Positions 26,096 through 34,748 of a stretch of DNA of 64,000 nucleotides are shown here, piece by piece. Source of the DNA: Pseudoxanthomonas kaohsiungensis. GTDB lineage: Bacteria > Pseudomonadota > Gammaproteobacteria > Xanthomonadales > Xanthomonadaceae. The DNA is taken from assembly GCF_010211765.1 (NCBI RefSeq), contig NZ_PDWO01000017.1, forward strand, positions 19,199-83,198, written 5' to 3'. A program made the position numbers and the translations under genes. The first letter of the stretch is position 1. Each line of letters starts with the position of its first letter. The notes beneath the pieces are model-generated. The model made no database searches. It was not told the DNA's origin and saw only the letters and a program-made list of their open reading frames with translations.

Positions 26096-26650
26096 ATGGC
26101 ACTGAAAGCCACCGTCGTGCGTGCCGAACTGCAGATCAGCGACATGGATCGCCATTACTACGCGACCCACCCGCTGACCCTGGCCCAGCATCCGTCCGAG
26201 ACCGACGAGCGCCTGGTCGTGCGCCTGCTGGCGTTCGCGCTGTACGCCGACGAGCGCCTGGAGTTCGGCCGCGGCCTGAGCACCGACGAAGACCCGGACC
26301 TGTGGCAGCGCGACTACATCGGCGAGGTCGAACGCTGGATCGAGCTGGGCCAGCCGGACGAGTCGCGGGTGCGCAAGGCCTGCGGCCGTGCGCGCGAGGT
26401 GGTGGTGCTCAACTACGGCGGCCGCGCCGCCGACCTGTGGTGGGAGAAGAACGCGCGCGCGCTGGCCCGCCACGACAACCTGGTGGTGCTCGACCTGCCG
26501 GACGACCAGGTCCAGGCGCTGGCCGCCCTCTACTCGCGCGGCCTGCGCTGGACGGTGATGGTCCAGGACGGCGAGGTCAGCCTGCTCGATGCCGAGGGCA
26601 GGGAGCTGGTCGTGCGCCCGGTCCTGCGCACCGGTACCGCGGCGGCCTGA
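26096..26650 (+). CDS. yaeQ: YaeQ family protein
   Basis: 184 residues. The start MALKATVVRAELQISDMDRH and HYYATHPLTLAQHPSETDER are diagnostic of YaeQ, a PD-(D/E)XK-fold family; DYIGEVERWIELGQPDE and RAREVVVLNYGG follow. The fold is nuclease-like, but the biochemical role is not established; it has been linked to suppression of RfaH defects in enterics. The flavoprotein gene starts two bases after its stop, suggesting co-translation. Confidence 0.93.
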   Translation: MALKATVVRAELQISDMDRHYYATHPLTLAQHPSETDERLVVRLLAFALYADERLEFGRGLSTDEDPDLWQRDYIGEVERWIELGQPDESRVRKACGRAREVVVLNYGGRAADLWWEKNARALARHDNLVVLDLPDDQVQALAALYSRGLRWTVMVQDGEVSLLDAEGRELVVRPVLRTGTAAA

Positions 26651-26652
26651 CC

Positions 26653-27840
26653 TTGCAGCACTACGACGCGATCGTCGTCGGTGCCGGCGCCGCCGGCCTG
26701 ATGGCCGCGCTCACCGCCGGCGGCCGCGGCCTGCGCGTGCTGGTGGTCGAGCACGCCAACAAGGTCGGCAAGAAGATCCTGATGTCCGGCGGCGGACGCT
26801 GCAACTTCACCAACACCGGGACCACGCCGGCCAACTACCTGTCGGCGAACCCGCATTTCTGCAAGTCGGCACTGGCCCGCTACACGCCGTGGCACTTCAT
26901 CGAGCTGGTCGACCGGCACCGTATCGCCTGGCACGAGAAGACCCTGGGCCAGCTGTTCTGCGACGTGTCGTCCAAGCTGGTGGTGAAGATGCTGCTGGAC
27001 GAATGCGCCACGGCCGGGGTGGAGATCCGCACCCATTGCGCGATCGAGTCGGTGGAGCAGGCCGACGGCGGTGGCTTCCGCGTGCGCACCGCGCAGGGCA
27101 CGTTCGCCGCGCCGGCGCTGGTGGTGGCCAGCGGTGGCCTGTCGATTCCCAGCCTGGGCGCCACCGGGTTCGGCTACGAGCTGGCGCGCCGGTTCGGACA
27201 CGCGGTGCTGCCCACGCGCGCCGGGCTGGTGCCGCTGACGCTCAGCGGCAAGCACCAGGAGCGGCTGGCGGACCTGTCCGGCGTGGCGCTGCCGGTGGAG
27301 GCGCGCTGCAACGGGCAATCCTTTGCCGAAGCGTTGCTGTTCACCCACCGCGGCGTCAGCGGTCCGGCGATCCTGCAGATCTCGTCCTACTGGCAGCCCG
27401 GCGACGAACTGCGGCTGGACCTGCTGCCGGGGCGCGACGCGCACGAGTGGCTGCGGGCGCAGCAGAAGCAGCGCCCGGATGCGGAGCTGAAGACGGTGCT
27501 GGCCGATGCGCTGCCGCGGCGCTTCGCCCAGCGCCTGTGCGAGTTCTGGTTGCCGAACCGGCCGATGCGCCAGTTCGATCCGCCGCAACTGCGCGAGGTC
27601 GCCGCGGTGCTGGCCGACTGGCCCCTGGTGGCCAGCGGTACCGAAGGCTACCGCACGGCCGAGGTCACCCTGGGCGGCGTGGACACCGACGGCGTCTCGT
27701 CCAGCACCATGCAGTCGCGCCACGTGCCCGGCCTGTACTTCGTCGGCGAAGTGCTGGACGTGACCGGCTGGCTGGGCGGTTACAACTTCCAGTGGGCCTG
27801 GGCATCGGGCCACGCCGCCGGCATGGCCCTGGCCGCGTAG
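26653..27840 (+). CDS. HI0933/YhiN-type FAD-dependent oxidoreductase
   Basis: 395 residues. The FAD-binding Rossmann start is DAIVVGAGAAGLMAALTAGG, followed by KVGKKILMSGGGRCNFTNT, the family hallmark; ASGGLSIPSLGATGFGYELA and TEGYRTAEVTLGGVDTDGVS are also typical, and the C terminus GGYNFQWAWASGHAAGMALA closes the FAD site. The reaction is not known with certainty. The start is TTG at 26653, two bases after yaeQ; no ATG is close. The stop TAG lies inside the GTAG head of a REP element. Confidence 0.92.
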   Translation: MQHYDAIVVGAGAAGLMAALTAGGRGLRVLVVEHANKVGKKILMSGGGRCNFTNTGTTPANYLSANPHFCKSALARYTPWHFIELVDRHRIAWHEKTLGQLFCDVSSKLVVKMLLDECATAGVEIRTHCAIESVEQADGGGFRVRTAQGTFAAPALVVASGGLSIPSLGATGFGYELARRFGHAVLPTRAGLVPLTLSGKHQERLADLSGVALPVEARCNGQSFAEALLFTHRGVSGPAILQISSYWQPGDELRLDLLPGRDAHEWLRAQQKQRPDAELKTVLADALPRRFAQRLCEFWLPNRPMRQFDPPQLREVAAVLADWPLVASGTEGYRTAEVTLGGVDTDGVSSSTMQSRHVPGLYFVGEVLDVTGWLGGYNFQWAWASGHAAGMALAA

Positions 27841-27906
27841 AGCGGGGCTCGCCCCGCTGCTTCCGGCCATGCCGCCGCGCCTGTAGCGGGGCAAGCCCCG
27901 CTCTAC
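27837..27906. repeat. Pair of GTAG-type REP elements; first supplies a stop codon
   Basis: A forward copy at 27837-27858 and an inverted copy at 27885-27906 share the stem AGCGGGGC / GCCCCGCT. The TAG of the first GTAG (27838-27840) is the stop of the flavoprotein gene. Confidence 0.85.
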
Positions 27907-28024
27907 GGGGGACGGCCGTGGGTCCGGTCTGCTCCACGGCCGCCGCGGACGAATTCACCGCCGTTTTACGCGGCGGGGACGCCAATGGCGCACGGTCGCG
28001 GTGGCGCGACGGCGGAGTGTTCCG

Positions 28025-28504
28025 ATGCTGGACAGCCTGTTCGAGCTGGCGATGCCGTGGTGGGAGTTCGTCCTGCGCGCGGTGGCGGTCTATGTCGTGG
28101 TCCTGGTGCTGGTGCGGCTGACCGGCAAGCGCACGGTCGGGCAGTTCACCCCGTTCGACCTGCTGCTGGTGGTCCTGCTCGGCACCGCGGTGCAGAACTC
28201 GCTGATCGGCGAGGACACCTCGCTCCTCGGTGGACTGATCCTGGCGGCGACCCTGCTGGGGCTGAACTGGGGCGTGGGTTTCGTCACCGCGCGCAGCCAG
28301 GCCGCCGACCGGATGGTGGAGGGCGAACCGGTGGTGCTGGCGCGCAAGGGCGAAGTGTTCTGGGAGGCGCTGCGCCGCCAGAACGTGAGTCGCGCCGATT
28401 TCGAGTCGGCTAAGCGCAAGGCCCATTGCGACGACGATCGCCGGATCGAGATCGCCGTGCTGGAAACCAGCGGCGAAATCACCCTGATCACGCGCGAGGA
28501 CTGA
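28025..28504 (+). CDS. DUF421 (YetF-type) membrane protein
   Basis: 159 residues. Three spans in the first 95 residues (FVLRAVAVYVVVLVLVRLTG; FDLLLVVLLGTAVQNSLIGE; GLILAATLLGLNWGVGFVTA) are followed by the cytosolic YetF domain (GEPVVLARKGEVFWEALRRQ). The GKRTVGQFTPFDLLLVV segment is the conserved loop of DUF421. Function unknown; in spore-formers relatives are germination or stress proteins. Start is the ATG at 28025. Confidence 0.9.
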   Translation: MLDSLFELAMPWWEFVLRAVAVYVVVLVLVRLTGKRTVGQFTPFDLLLVVLLGTAVQNSLIGEDTSLLGGLILAATLLGLNWGVGFVTARSQAADRMVEGEPVVLARKGEVFWEALRRQNVSRADFESAKRKAHCDDDRRIEIAVLETSGEITLITRED

Positions 28505-28613
28505 ACGCTTCAGAGGCGCGCGCCCGCTTTCACCCGCTCCCGACGCCGGCGATGGAATGCTCGCGCCGCAGGGTGGCCAATGCCGGCGACGCCGGTCTCA
28601 GCGGGCAGCAACC

Positions 28614-28949
28614 ATGGACAACGCGCAACCACCACCACGGAAGGTGGTCATGATCGACCTCGACCGCGAGCGCGAGCACTGGCGCCAGCGCTACCACGCG
28701 CTGCCGCGGGCGCGTGCCATGCGCAGCTTCGCCCGCTACTGGCCGGTGGTGTGCGCGGCCTACGACGTGTTCCTCAACCATCCGCGCGCGCCGCGGGCCG
28801 AAGCGGCGCGCCTGTACCTGCAGCGCGAGGACGTCAGCGCCAGCCTGCTGACCGAGGAGGAGGCGCGCACCGTGTTCGAGCGCGCCTGGTCGCGCCTGGA
28901 CGAAGTGGCCGGCGCGACCGGCAACACCGAGAACACAGACAGCGCCTAG
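28614..28949 (+). CDS. Hypothetical protein
   Basis: 111 residues, charged and probably helical, with a basic N-terminal half (DLDREREHWRQRYHALPRAR) and an acidic C terminus. No signal, membrane span or recognised domain. ATG 28614 and ATG 28650 (MIDLDRE) are both possible starts. It sits alone between the DUF421 gene and the LytS-type kinase gene in the same direction. Confidence 0.55.
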   Translation: MDNAQPPPRKVVMIDLDREREHWRQRYHALPRARAMRSFARYWPVVCAAYDVFLNHPRAPRAEAARLYLQREDVSASLLTEEEARTVFERAWSRLDEVAGATGNTENTDSA

Positions 28950-29104
28950 CCGCGCGATCCCGACCTTCCCGCCCGGGCGGGCCGGAACCGGAGCGGTCCC
29001 TGGCGGGGTTTCGTCGCCCGATTCCCGGCTTCGTCGCATGCGGGCTTCCGCCGGCGCGGGCGGCGGCTATGCTCCGCGGCACCTGAAACGCTTCCCGGTG
29101 CCAC

Positions 29105-30367
29105 GTGTCCGCCAGCCTGTTCCTGATCCTGCGCATCCTCTTCGCCTGGGCCGTGGCGATCCTGCTGGCCGGTTTCGTCTGGGGCGGGCTGTTCGGCGAT
29201 GTCGGCGCGATCTTCTGGCTGCTGGCCTGGGGTTCGATGGGCCTGGCGGTGCTGGGCGCGGTCACCCACCTGCGCCGGGTACGCCTGGCCGCCGGCCGCC
29301 TGGATGCGGCGGTGCTGAGCAACCACCAGCAACGGCGGATCGAACTGCCGCTGGACGCCGGCGCGGCCTTCGACCTGGTCGAGGCGGCGGTGCGCGAGCT
29401 GCCGCGGGTGGAGGACATCGAGGCCTCGCGCGGCAGCCTGCAGGTGCGGGCGAAGGTGCGCCGCAGCGATCCGTTCGGCGGCAACCAGCCCTCGAAATGG
29501 AACGTGCTGGCGCGCTTCGCCATCACCCGCGACCGCGTCCTGGCCACGGTGGTGCCGGGCGAGGGCACCAGCAGCGCCACCCTGCTGTGCGAGCCCGACG
29601 CGCCGCACTGGGTCGACCTGTTCGCCCTGGACGAGGGCACCAGCTACGAGAACGCCGAGGCGCTGCAGCGCTCGGTCACCCGCCGCGTCGCCGAGCAGCG
29701 CCGCGACGAACAGGCGCAGGCCGAGCGCAGCGCCACCGACAACGCGCTGACCGTGGCCCGGCTGAACCTGCTGCAGGCACAGGTCGAGCCGCACTTCCTC
29801 TACAACACCCTGGCCAACGCCCAGGTGCTGGCGCGCACCGACCCGCCGCGCGCCGACGAGATGCTCGGCCACCTGATCCAGTACCTGCGCCGTTCGCTGC
29901 CGCGCGAGCACGACACCCTGTCCACCCTGGGCGAGGAACTGGAGCGCACCCGCGCCTACCTGGAGATCCTCAAGATCCGGATGGGCGCGCGGCTGGAACT
30001 GAAGGTCGAGGTGCCCGAATCGCTCAAGGCCCTGCAGCTGCCGTCGATGATGCTGCAGACGCTGGTGGAGAACGCGATCAAGCACGGGCTCGAGCCCAAG
30101 CCCGGCGGCGGCACCGTCTGGATCCTGGCGCGCCGCTTCGAGGACCACGCCACCGTGACCGTGGCCGACGATGGCCAGGGCTTCGGCAGCGCGACCGCGG
30201 GCACCGGCATCGGCCTGAAGAACCTGCGCGAACGCCTGCGCCTGACCTACGACGAGCGCGCCTCGTTCTCGATCGTGTCCAACTTCCCCAGTGGCGTGGC
30301 CGCCACCCTGACCCTGCCGCTGCCCGCCGGCACCGGCACCGGCACCGAGGAGCGTCGCGATGTTTGA
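29105..30367 (+). CDS. LytS-family membrane sensor histidine kinase
   Basis: 420 residues. Two spans (about 7-28 and 34-58) are followed by a cytosolic region, a His_kinase domain with the phosphoacceptor LQAQVEPHFLYNTLANAQVL near residue 232, and an HATPase_c domain (MLQTLVENAIKHGLE near 316, VADDGQGFG, GIGLKNLRERL). Start is GTG at 29105. Its last eight bases overlap the LytTR regulator gene, so the two form a coupled two-component system. There is no large extracellular domain, so the signal is probably sensed in the membrane or inside. Confidence 0.93.
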   Translation: MSASLFLILRILFAWAVAILLAGFVWGGLFGDVGAIFWLLAWGSMGLAVLGAVTHLRRVRLAAGRLDAAVLSNHQQRRIELPLDAGAAFDLVEAAVRELPRVEDIEASRGSLQVRAKVRRSDPFGGNQPSKWNVLARFAITRDRVLATVVPGEGTSSATLLCEPDAPHWVDLFALDEGTSYENAEALQRSVTRRVAEQRRDEQAQAERSATDNALTVARLNLLQAQVEPHFLYNTLANAQVLARTDPPRADEMLGHLIQYLRRSLPREHDTLSTLGEELERTRAYLEILKIRMGARLELKVEVPESLKALQLPSMMLQTLVENAIKHGLEPKPGGGTVWILARRFEDHATVTVADDGQGFGSATAGTGIGLKNLRERLRLTYDERASFSIVSNFPSGVAATLTLPLPAGTGTGTEERRDV

Positions 30368-31130
30368 GTGTGTCGTCGCCGAGGACGAGGAGCTGCTGCG
30401 CACCTCGCTGCTGCTGCAGCTGGGCGAGGTCTGGCCGGGCCTGCGGATCGTGGCCGAATGCGAGGATGGCGCCAGCGCGCTGGAAGCCATCGCCGAGCAC
30501 AAGCCGGACGTGGCCTTCCTCGACATCCGCATGCCGGGCCTGACCGGGATCGAGGTCGCCGCGGCGCTGTCGGAGGTGAGCCCGCGCACCCAGGTCGTGT
30601 TCGTCACCGCCTACGACCAGTATGCGATCGACGCCTTCGAGCAAGGCGCGGTCGACTACCTGCTCAAGCCGGTGGCGCGCGACCGCCTGCAGGCGACGGT
30701 GCAGCGCCTGCAGGCGCGGGTGGCCGCCGGACGGCCGGACCCGGCCACGCTCGAGGCGCTGCTGCAGCACCTCGCCAAGCGGCCGGCCGAGCCGGAAGCC
30801 GCGCCGCCGCTGGCCTGGATCACCGCCAACAGCGGCCGCGAAACCAGGCTGATCATGCTCGACGAGGTCGCCTACTTCCGCGCCGACAGCAAGTACACGG
30901 TGGTCGTGACCGCCGAGGGCGAGGCCCTGTTGCGCACGCCGCTGAAGGAACTGCTCGAGGCGCTGGACCCGCGCCAGTTCCGCCAGGTCCACCGCTCGAC
31001 CATCGTCAACCTCAAGGCCGTGGCGTCGGTGGTCCGCGACGACAGCGGCAAGGGCACGTTGCGGCTGAAGGGGCGCAGCGAAACGTTGCCGGTCAGCGTG
31101 CCGTTCATGGCGCTGTTCAAGGGCATGTGA
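30360..31130 (+). CDS. LytTR-type (AlgR/LytR) response regulator
   Basis: 256 residues. The receiver (about 1-120) has EDEE, FLDIRMPGLTG with the phosphorylated Asp near 56, the Thr of FVTAYDQYAID and the Lys of YLLKPV. The LytTR DNA-binding domain (about 150-255) shows VAYFRADSKYTVVVTAEGE and FRQVHRSTIVNLKAV. LytTR proteins bind pairs of short direct repeats. Its start overlaps the kinase gene by eight bases. Targets are unknown. Confidence 0.95.
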   Translation: MFECVVAEDEELLRTSLLLQLGEVWPGLRIVAECEDGASALEAIAEHKPDVAFLDIRMPGLTGIEVAAALSEVSPRTQVVFVTAYDQYAIDAFEQGAVDYLLKPVARDRLQATVQRLQARVAAGRPDPATLEALLQHLAKRPAEPEAAPPLAWITANSGRETRLIMLDEVAYFRADSKYTVVVTAEGEALLRTPLKELLEALDPRQFRQVHRSTIVNLKAVASVVRDDSGKGTLRLKGRSETLPVSVPFMALFKGM

Positions 31131-31209
31131 GCCGGACCGCCGTATCCGCCATCGCCGGCCTGTCCCGCCCCCCGGCGGGGGCCGGCCCTCCCGCTTCCCG
31201 AGGTGTGAA

Positions 31210-31572
31210 ATGCGACTGCTGACCACCCTGCTGTCCTGCCTGCTCTCGCTGTTCGGCTGCGATACGCGCCCGAGCACCACCAGCATCACCCGCGTCGTCG
31301 ACCAGGGCACCGAGACCCTCTTCAGCAAGACCACGACGGTGGACGGCGTCGCCACCTTCGAGTGCTTCGCCAGCCGCAGCGGGGGTTGCCACTACCGCAT
31401 CTACGAGGAGCGCTGCGAAGACGCGGCCGGTGCCGCGAACGAGGCAGGCGCGTGCACGCGCAAGACGCTGGACGCGTTCGCGCTGACCGTGGGCAAGCGC
31501 CGCCAGGTCGAAGGCCTGCCCATGGCGTTCCGGTTGTGCGTGGGCGAGGACGACGCGTCCGGTTGCGGCTGA
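31210..31572 (+). CDS. Small cysteine-rich lipoprotein
   Basis: 120 residues with a lipoprotein signal (MRLLTTLLSCLLSLFGC, lipobox LFGC, Cys17). The mature part has five further cysteines, in FECFAS, GGCHYRI, ERCEDA, GACTRKT and LCVGE, plus one in the C-terminal CG, suggesting disulfides in the periplasm. I do not recognise the family. It follows the LytTR gene by 79 bases and could share its transcript. Confidence 0.65.
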   Translation: MRLLTTLLSCLLSLFGCDTRPSTTSITRVVDQGTETLFSKTTTVDGVATFECFASRSGGCHYRIYEERCEDAAGAANEAGACTRKTLDAFALTVGKRRQVEGLPMAFRLCVGEDDASGCG

Positions 31573-31591
31573 GGCTGCCGCGGCGAGGGTG

Positions 31592-32335
31592 TCAGGCCCG
31601 GCGGGTCTGCCGCGCGCGCAGCCACAAGGTCTGCGCCGCCAGCAGCGCCGCGATCGCCGCGGCCACCCAGGTGGCGACGCCGGCGCCGGGCAGGGCGGAG
31701 CGCGACTGCTCGGCCACCACGGCGACCAGGCCCCAGAGCGCGGCGGCGGCGTAGGCGAAGTTGCCGCGCATGCGCCGGTTGAGCTCGAGCAGCAGCGCGG
31801 CCGCGGCCGCGAACAGCAGCAGGCTCGGCACCAGCTGCGCATCCTCCCGGGTCCATCCGAAGGCCAGCGCCGACTGCGCCAGGTTGAGGAACGCCGCCAG
31901 CGAGAGCCAGCCGGCGTGCAGCGACAGTGGCAACCAGGCCCAGGTGCGGCCGTCCTCGGCGCGCGCGCGCGACAGCTGCAGCGCGGCCCAGGCCAGGCAG
32001 CCCAGGGCGCCGAAGATCACCAGCAGGCACAACCAGAACAGCCCCTGCGAGAACAGCGGCATCCATACCGCGGTCAGGGCGAAACCGGCGGCAGCGGCCG
32101 GCGCGATCCGGCCGAGCAGGGCGTCGTCGCGACGCCGCCCCGTCGCCTGTCATGCCGCGTACACCACGCCGAGCAGGAAGATCACGCCCCAGATCGAGAA
32201 CGCGTACCCGGCCGCGACCAGCAGCGTGGGATAGCGGTCGGAAACCGTGCCGTTGTCCGGGCCGAACGCGCCGGACTGCGACCACCAGGACACCACCGGC
32301 ATCGCCAGGGCGAACAGCAGGACCACAACGCGCAT
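31592..32335 (-). pseudogene. Tryptophan-rich membrane protein gene with in-frame stop
   Basis: From the ATG at 32335 the frame encodes MRVVVLLFALAMPVVSWWSQ, then YPTLLVAAGYAFSIWGVIFL, and reaches TGA at 32152-32150 after 61 codons. The same frame continues without other breaks for about 186 codons with coherent membrane segments (MPLFSQGLFWLCLLVIFGAL; WLPLSLHAGWLSLAAFLN). The whole would be a protein of about 247 residues with six or seven spans resembling TspO/MBR-like Trp-rich proteins. The stop sits where a Trp codon would fit (YAA-stop-QATGRRRDD). Either a real nonsense change or a base error. Two shorter products are otherwise possible. Confidence 0.7.
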
Positions 32336-32474
32336 CGGGTTGCTCCATCGGGGTGCGGACCAGCGCGCACGCTAGCAGCGCGGTGCGCGCAGGTGGCGTG
32401 AAGCCGGCTCGCCGGCGTGCGGCCGCCGACGCGGTGGCGTGGATCGCCCGTGCGGAAGCCGTCGCCGCAGACGC

Positions 32475-32849
32475 TCAGGCGCCGACGCGCACCCGCTCGG
32501 CGTCCATGTCCGCCACCGGCCGCACCTCCATGCTGCCGTAGCGGGCCCAAGGGAACTGGCGGGCCAGCTCGACCGCCTGCTCCAGCGAATCGGCCTCGAC
32601 CAGGTTGTAGCCGGCCAGTACTTCCTTGGTCTCGGCGAACGGCCCGTCGAACACCGCGGTGCGGCCCTCGCGGATCCGTACCGTGCGCGCCTGGGTCGGC
32701 GCCTCGAGCTTGTTGAAGCCCAGCAGCGTGCCCTGCGACGCGAGCGTGTCGGCATGGCGGATGCAGTGGCGCATCTCGCCGTCGTATTGCTCGGCGGTGG
32801 CCTGGTCGAGCAGTTCCGGATCGATGTAGACCAGCAGCAGGTATTTCAT
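32475..32849 (-). CDS. YciI-like (DGPF) family protein
   Basis: 124 residues. MKYLLLVYIDPELLDQATAE at the N terminus and DGPFAETKEVLAGYNLVEAD in the middle are the YCII-related/DGPF signature; a helix (LEQAVELARQFPWARYGSME) and a short strand close the ferredoxin-like fold. Family members are often encoded beside ECF sigma factors, but none is here. Biochemical role not established; cytosolic. Next gene upstream is msrB in the same direction, 62 bases away. Confidence 0.9.
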   Translation of the reverse strand: MKYLLLVYIDPELLDQATAEQYDGEMRHCIRHADTLASQGTLLGFNKLEAPTQARTVRIREGRTAVFDGPFAETKEVLAGYNLVEADSLEQAVELARQFPWARYGSMEVRPVADMDAERVRVGA

Positions 32850-32911
32850 GCGCGACGCACCTGGGACAGACACGGAGGGTGCATGGTAACCGCGTGCAGG
32901 CGGCCCTGCGT

Positions 32912-33376
32912 TCAGGCGGGCCCGGCTTCGGCACCGCCGCGGCGCAGCGGATCGGGGAGCGGGTCGGCGGCGTCGACGAAGGCCAGCGATACCGAGTTCA
33001 GGCAATGGCGCTCGCCGGTCGGTGGCGGACCGTCGGGAAACACGTGGCCCAGGTGGCTGCCGCAGCGCGCGCAGACGATCTCGGTGCGGACCATGCCGTG
33101 GCTGGTATCGCGGATGCGGCCCAGGTGGGCCTCGTCGTACGGGGCGAAGAAGCTGGGCCAGCCGGTCCCCGAATCGAACTTGGTGCTGGAGCGGAACAGC
33201 GGCAGTCCGCACAGCCGGCAGCAGTAGGTGCCTTCGCGCTTGTTGTCGAGGAACACCCCGCAGAACGGGGCCTCGGTCCCGTGCTGGAGCAGCACCCGCG
33301 CTTCCTCGGCGGAGAGTCCGGCGACCAGCGCATCGCGCTGCTGCGGGGTGGGCGGGCTGAGGTCGAAGCGGCTCAT
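32912..33376 (-). CDS. msrB: Peptide-methionine (R)-S-oxide reductase
   Basis: 154 residues. The two zinc CxxC motifs (CCRLCG and CARCG), the [10 protein letters not shown] loop and the catalytic Cys in RHCLNSVSL are all present, so this is an intact MsrB that repairs the R form of methionine sulfoxide. There is no signal peptide, so it is cytosolic. AGGAGACGCC before the ATG at 33376 decides the start; the open frame extends further upstream without merit. Divergent from the host-attachment-like gene. Confidence 0.95.
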   Translation of the reverse strand: MSRFDLSPPTPQQRDALVAGLSAEEARVLLQHGTEAPFCGVFLDNKREGTYCCRLCGLPLFRSSTKFDSGTGWPSFFAPYDEAHLGRIRDTSHGMVRTEIVCARCGSHLGHVFPDGPPPTGERHCLNSVSLAFVDAADPLPDPLRRGGAEAGPA

Positions 33377-33579
33377 GGCGTCTCCTGGGTTGCAGCGGGG
33401 ATGATGCACGACCGTGGCCGGCATGAGGTCACAGATGGAGGCAACGGCCGGCCGCTGCAAGCCCGCGCACCTTCCGGGCCGGGGGTGCGCCGCCCGTCTA
33501 CGGAATCGTGACGATCCCTGCGCGCGGCCCTAACACCCGGCCGCCTAGGTTCAACGCTCACTTGGAGGCAGGAGATGCC

Positions 33580-33984
33580 ATGCGCAGGATCCCACGCGAA
33601 ACCTGGGTGCTGGTGGCCGACGGTGCGTCGGCCCGGCTGTTCCGCAACCTCGGCGGCGAGAACGGCGCGGTGAAGCTGCACCAGGAGGAGGCCCTGGCCC
33701 TCGACCCGGCCGAAGGCGTGATGCCATCGGTGCTGCCGGCGGACGTGCCGGCGCGCGAGATCGACGAGGCCTCCTTCGCCCGGCAGCTGGCGCACCGGCT
33801 CAACCAGGATGCACTGGAGGGCCGCTACGCGCACCTGGTGCTGGCCGCCGATCCGCAGACGCTGGGCCAGATCCGGCCGCACCTGCACGAGGGCGCGCGC
33901 AGCCGGCTGCTGGCCGAACTTCCCAAGAACTACACCAACGCCCCGCGCGAGCAGATCGAGCGCGCGCTGGCGCCGGAGTTCTGA
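33580..33984 (+). CDS. Host-attachment (AtsE-like) family protein
   Basis: 134 residues. WVLVADGASARLFRNLGGEN at the N terminus and LVLAADPQTLGQIRPHLHEG plus LPKNYTNAPREQIERAL near the end match the family annotated as host attachment protein, named from an Agrobacterium attachment locus. It is cytosolic, with no signal, and its fold resembles eRF1/ribosome-rescue-type domains. Actual function in this organism is unknown. ATG at 33580 preceded by GGAG. Confidence 0.85.
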   Translation: MRRIPRETWVLVADGASARLFRNLGGENGAVKLHQEEALALDPAEGVMPSVLPADVPAREIDEASFARQLAHRLNQDALEGRYAHLVLAADPQTLGQIRPHLHEGARSRLLAELPKNYTNAPREQIERALAPEF

Positions 33985-34003
33985 GGCCGGCGGGCCGCGG
34001 CGG

Positions 34004-34555
34004 TCAGGCCTGCGGCGCCGGCAGTTCGCGCCGCAGCCAGTCGTCGATCATGCGCTTCTCGAAGCGCAGGTTGTCGGTATCGACCGGCGTGGAATTCTGC
34101 AGGTAGCTCATGTCCGACAGCTTGCGCTCGCCCTCGGCCAGGACCTGGCCGTCGGCGCCGGTGATGCGCACGTTGAGCGTCATCCGCGGCGGATAGATGT
34201 CGCGCATCACCCGCACGTGGCCGTAGTTGATGCCCATCCAGGGCTCGTAGCGGCCGGCGCGCTGGATGTCGGTGATGGTCACCTCCATCTGCTGCCCGGC
34301 GGGCAGGCGCCGCGCCGCCTGTTGCTGGAGGTGGCGGGCCAGTTCGGCCACCCAGCTGCCCTGCTGTGCTTCCCAGCGGTTGTTGCTGAAGCGGATGTCG
34401 GAGAACTGGGCCGGATCGGTCCACTCGACGCTCACCGGCCCGTCGGCGGGCAGGGCGCGAGGCAGGGCCGGGTCGGTGACCACGCTGCGCGCGCCGGCCA
34501 GCGTCGGCGCCAAGACCAGCGCGGCCAGCAATGGCAGCAGGTAACGGGTTCGCAT
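34004..34555 (-). CDS. DUF3016 family secreted protein
   Basis: 183 residues with a signal peptide (MRTRYLLPLLAALVLAPTLA). The mature part carries VSVEWTDPAQFSDIRFSNNR and EVTITDIQRAGRYEPW, typical of DUF3016, proteins of unknown function found mainly in Xanthomonadales and Shewanella. A periplasmic location is expected. Convergent with the host-attachment-like gene, 19 bases between stops, and divergent from the EamA gene. Confidence 0.88.
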   Translation of the reverse strand: MRTRYLLPLLAALVLAPTLAGARSVVTDPALPRALPADGPVSVEWTDPAQFSDIRFSNNRWEAQQGSWVAELARHLQQQAARRLPAGQQMEVTITDIQRAGRYEPWMGINYGHVRVMRDIYPPRMTLNVRITGADGQVLAEGERKLSDMSYLQNSTPVDTDNLRFEKRMIDDWLRRELPAPQA

Positions 34556-34748
34556 GGCACGTTCCTCGGTGGGTCCGTGCCCGATTCTGCGCCGGCCCAA
34601 GCCATGCGGTGAAGCGGACGCAGGCGTCCGTTGCCGGCCCTTCAGGCGGCCGCGGCGCGCACCGCCGCAACGCTGAAGCGCCACCGCTGGCACGGGGGCG
34701 GCCCGTCCTCTGGATTAGAATCTGCGGCCGTCCCCCGGCGTCTATTCC

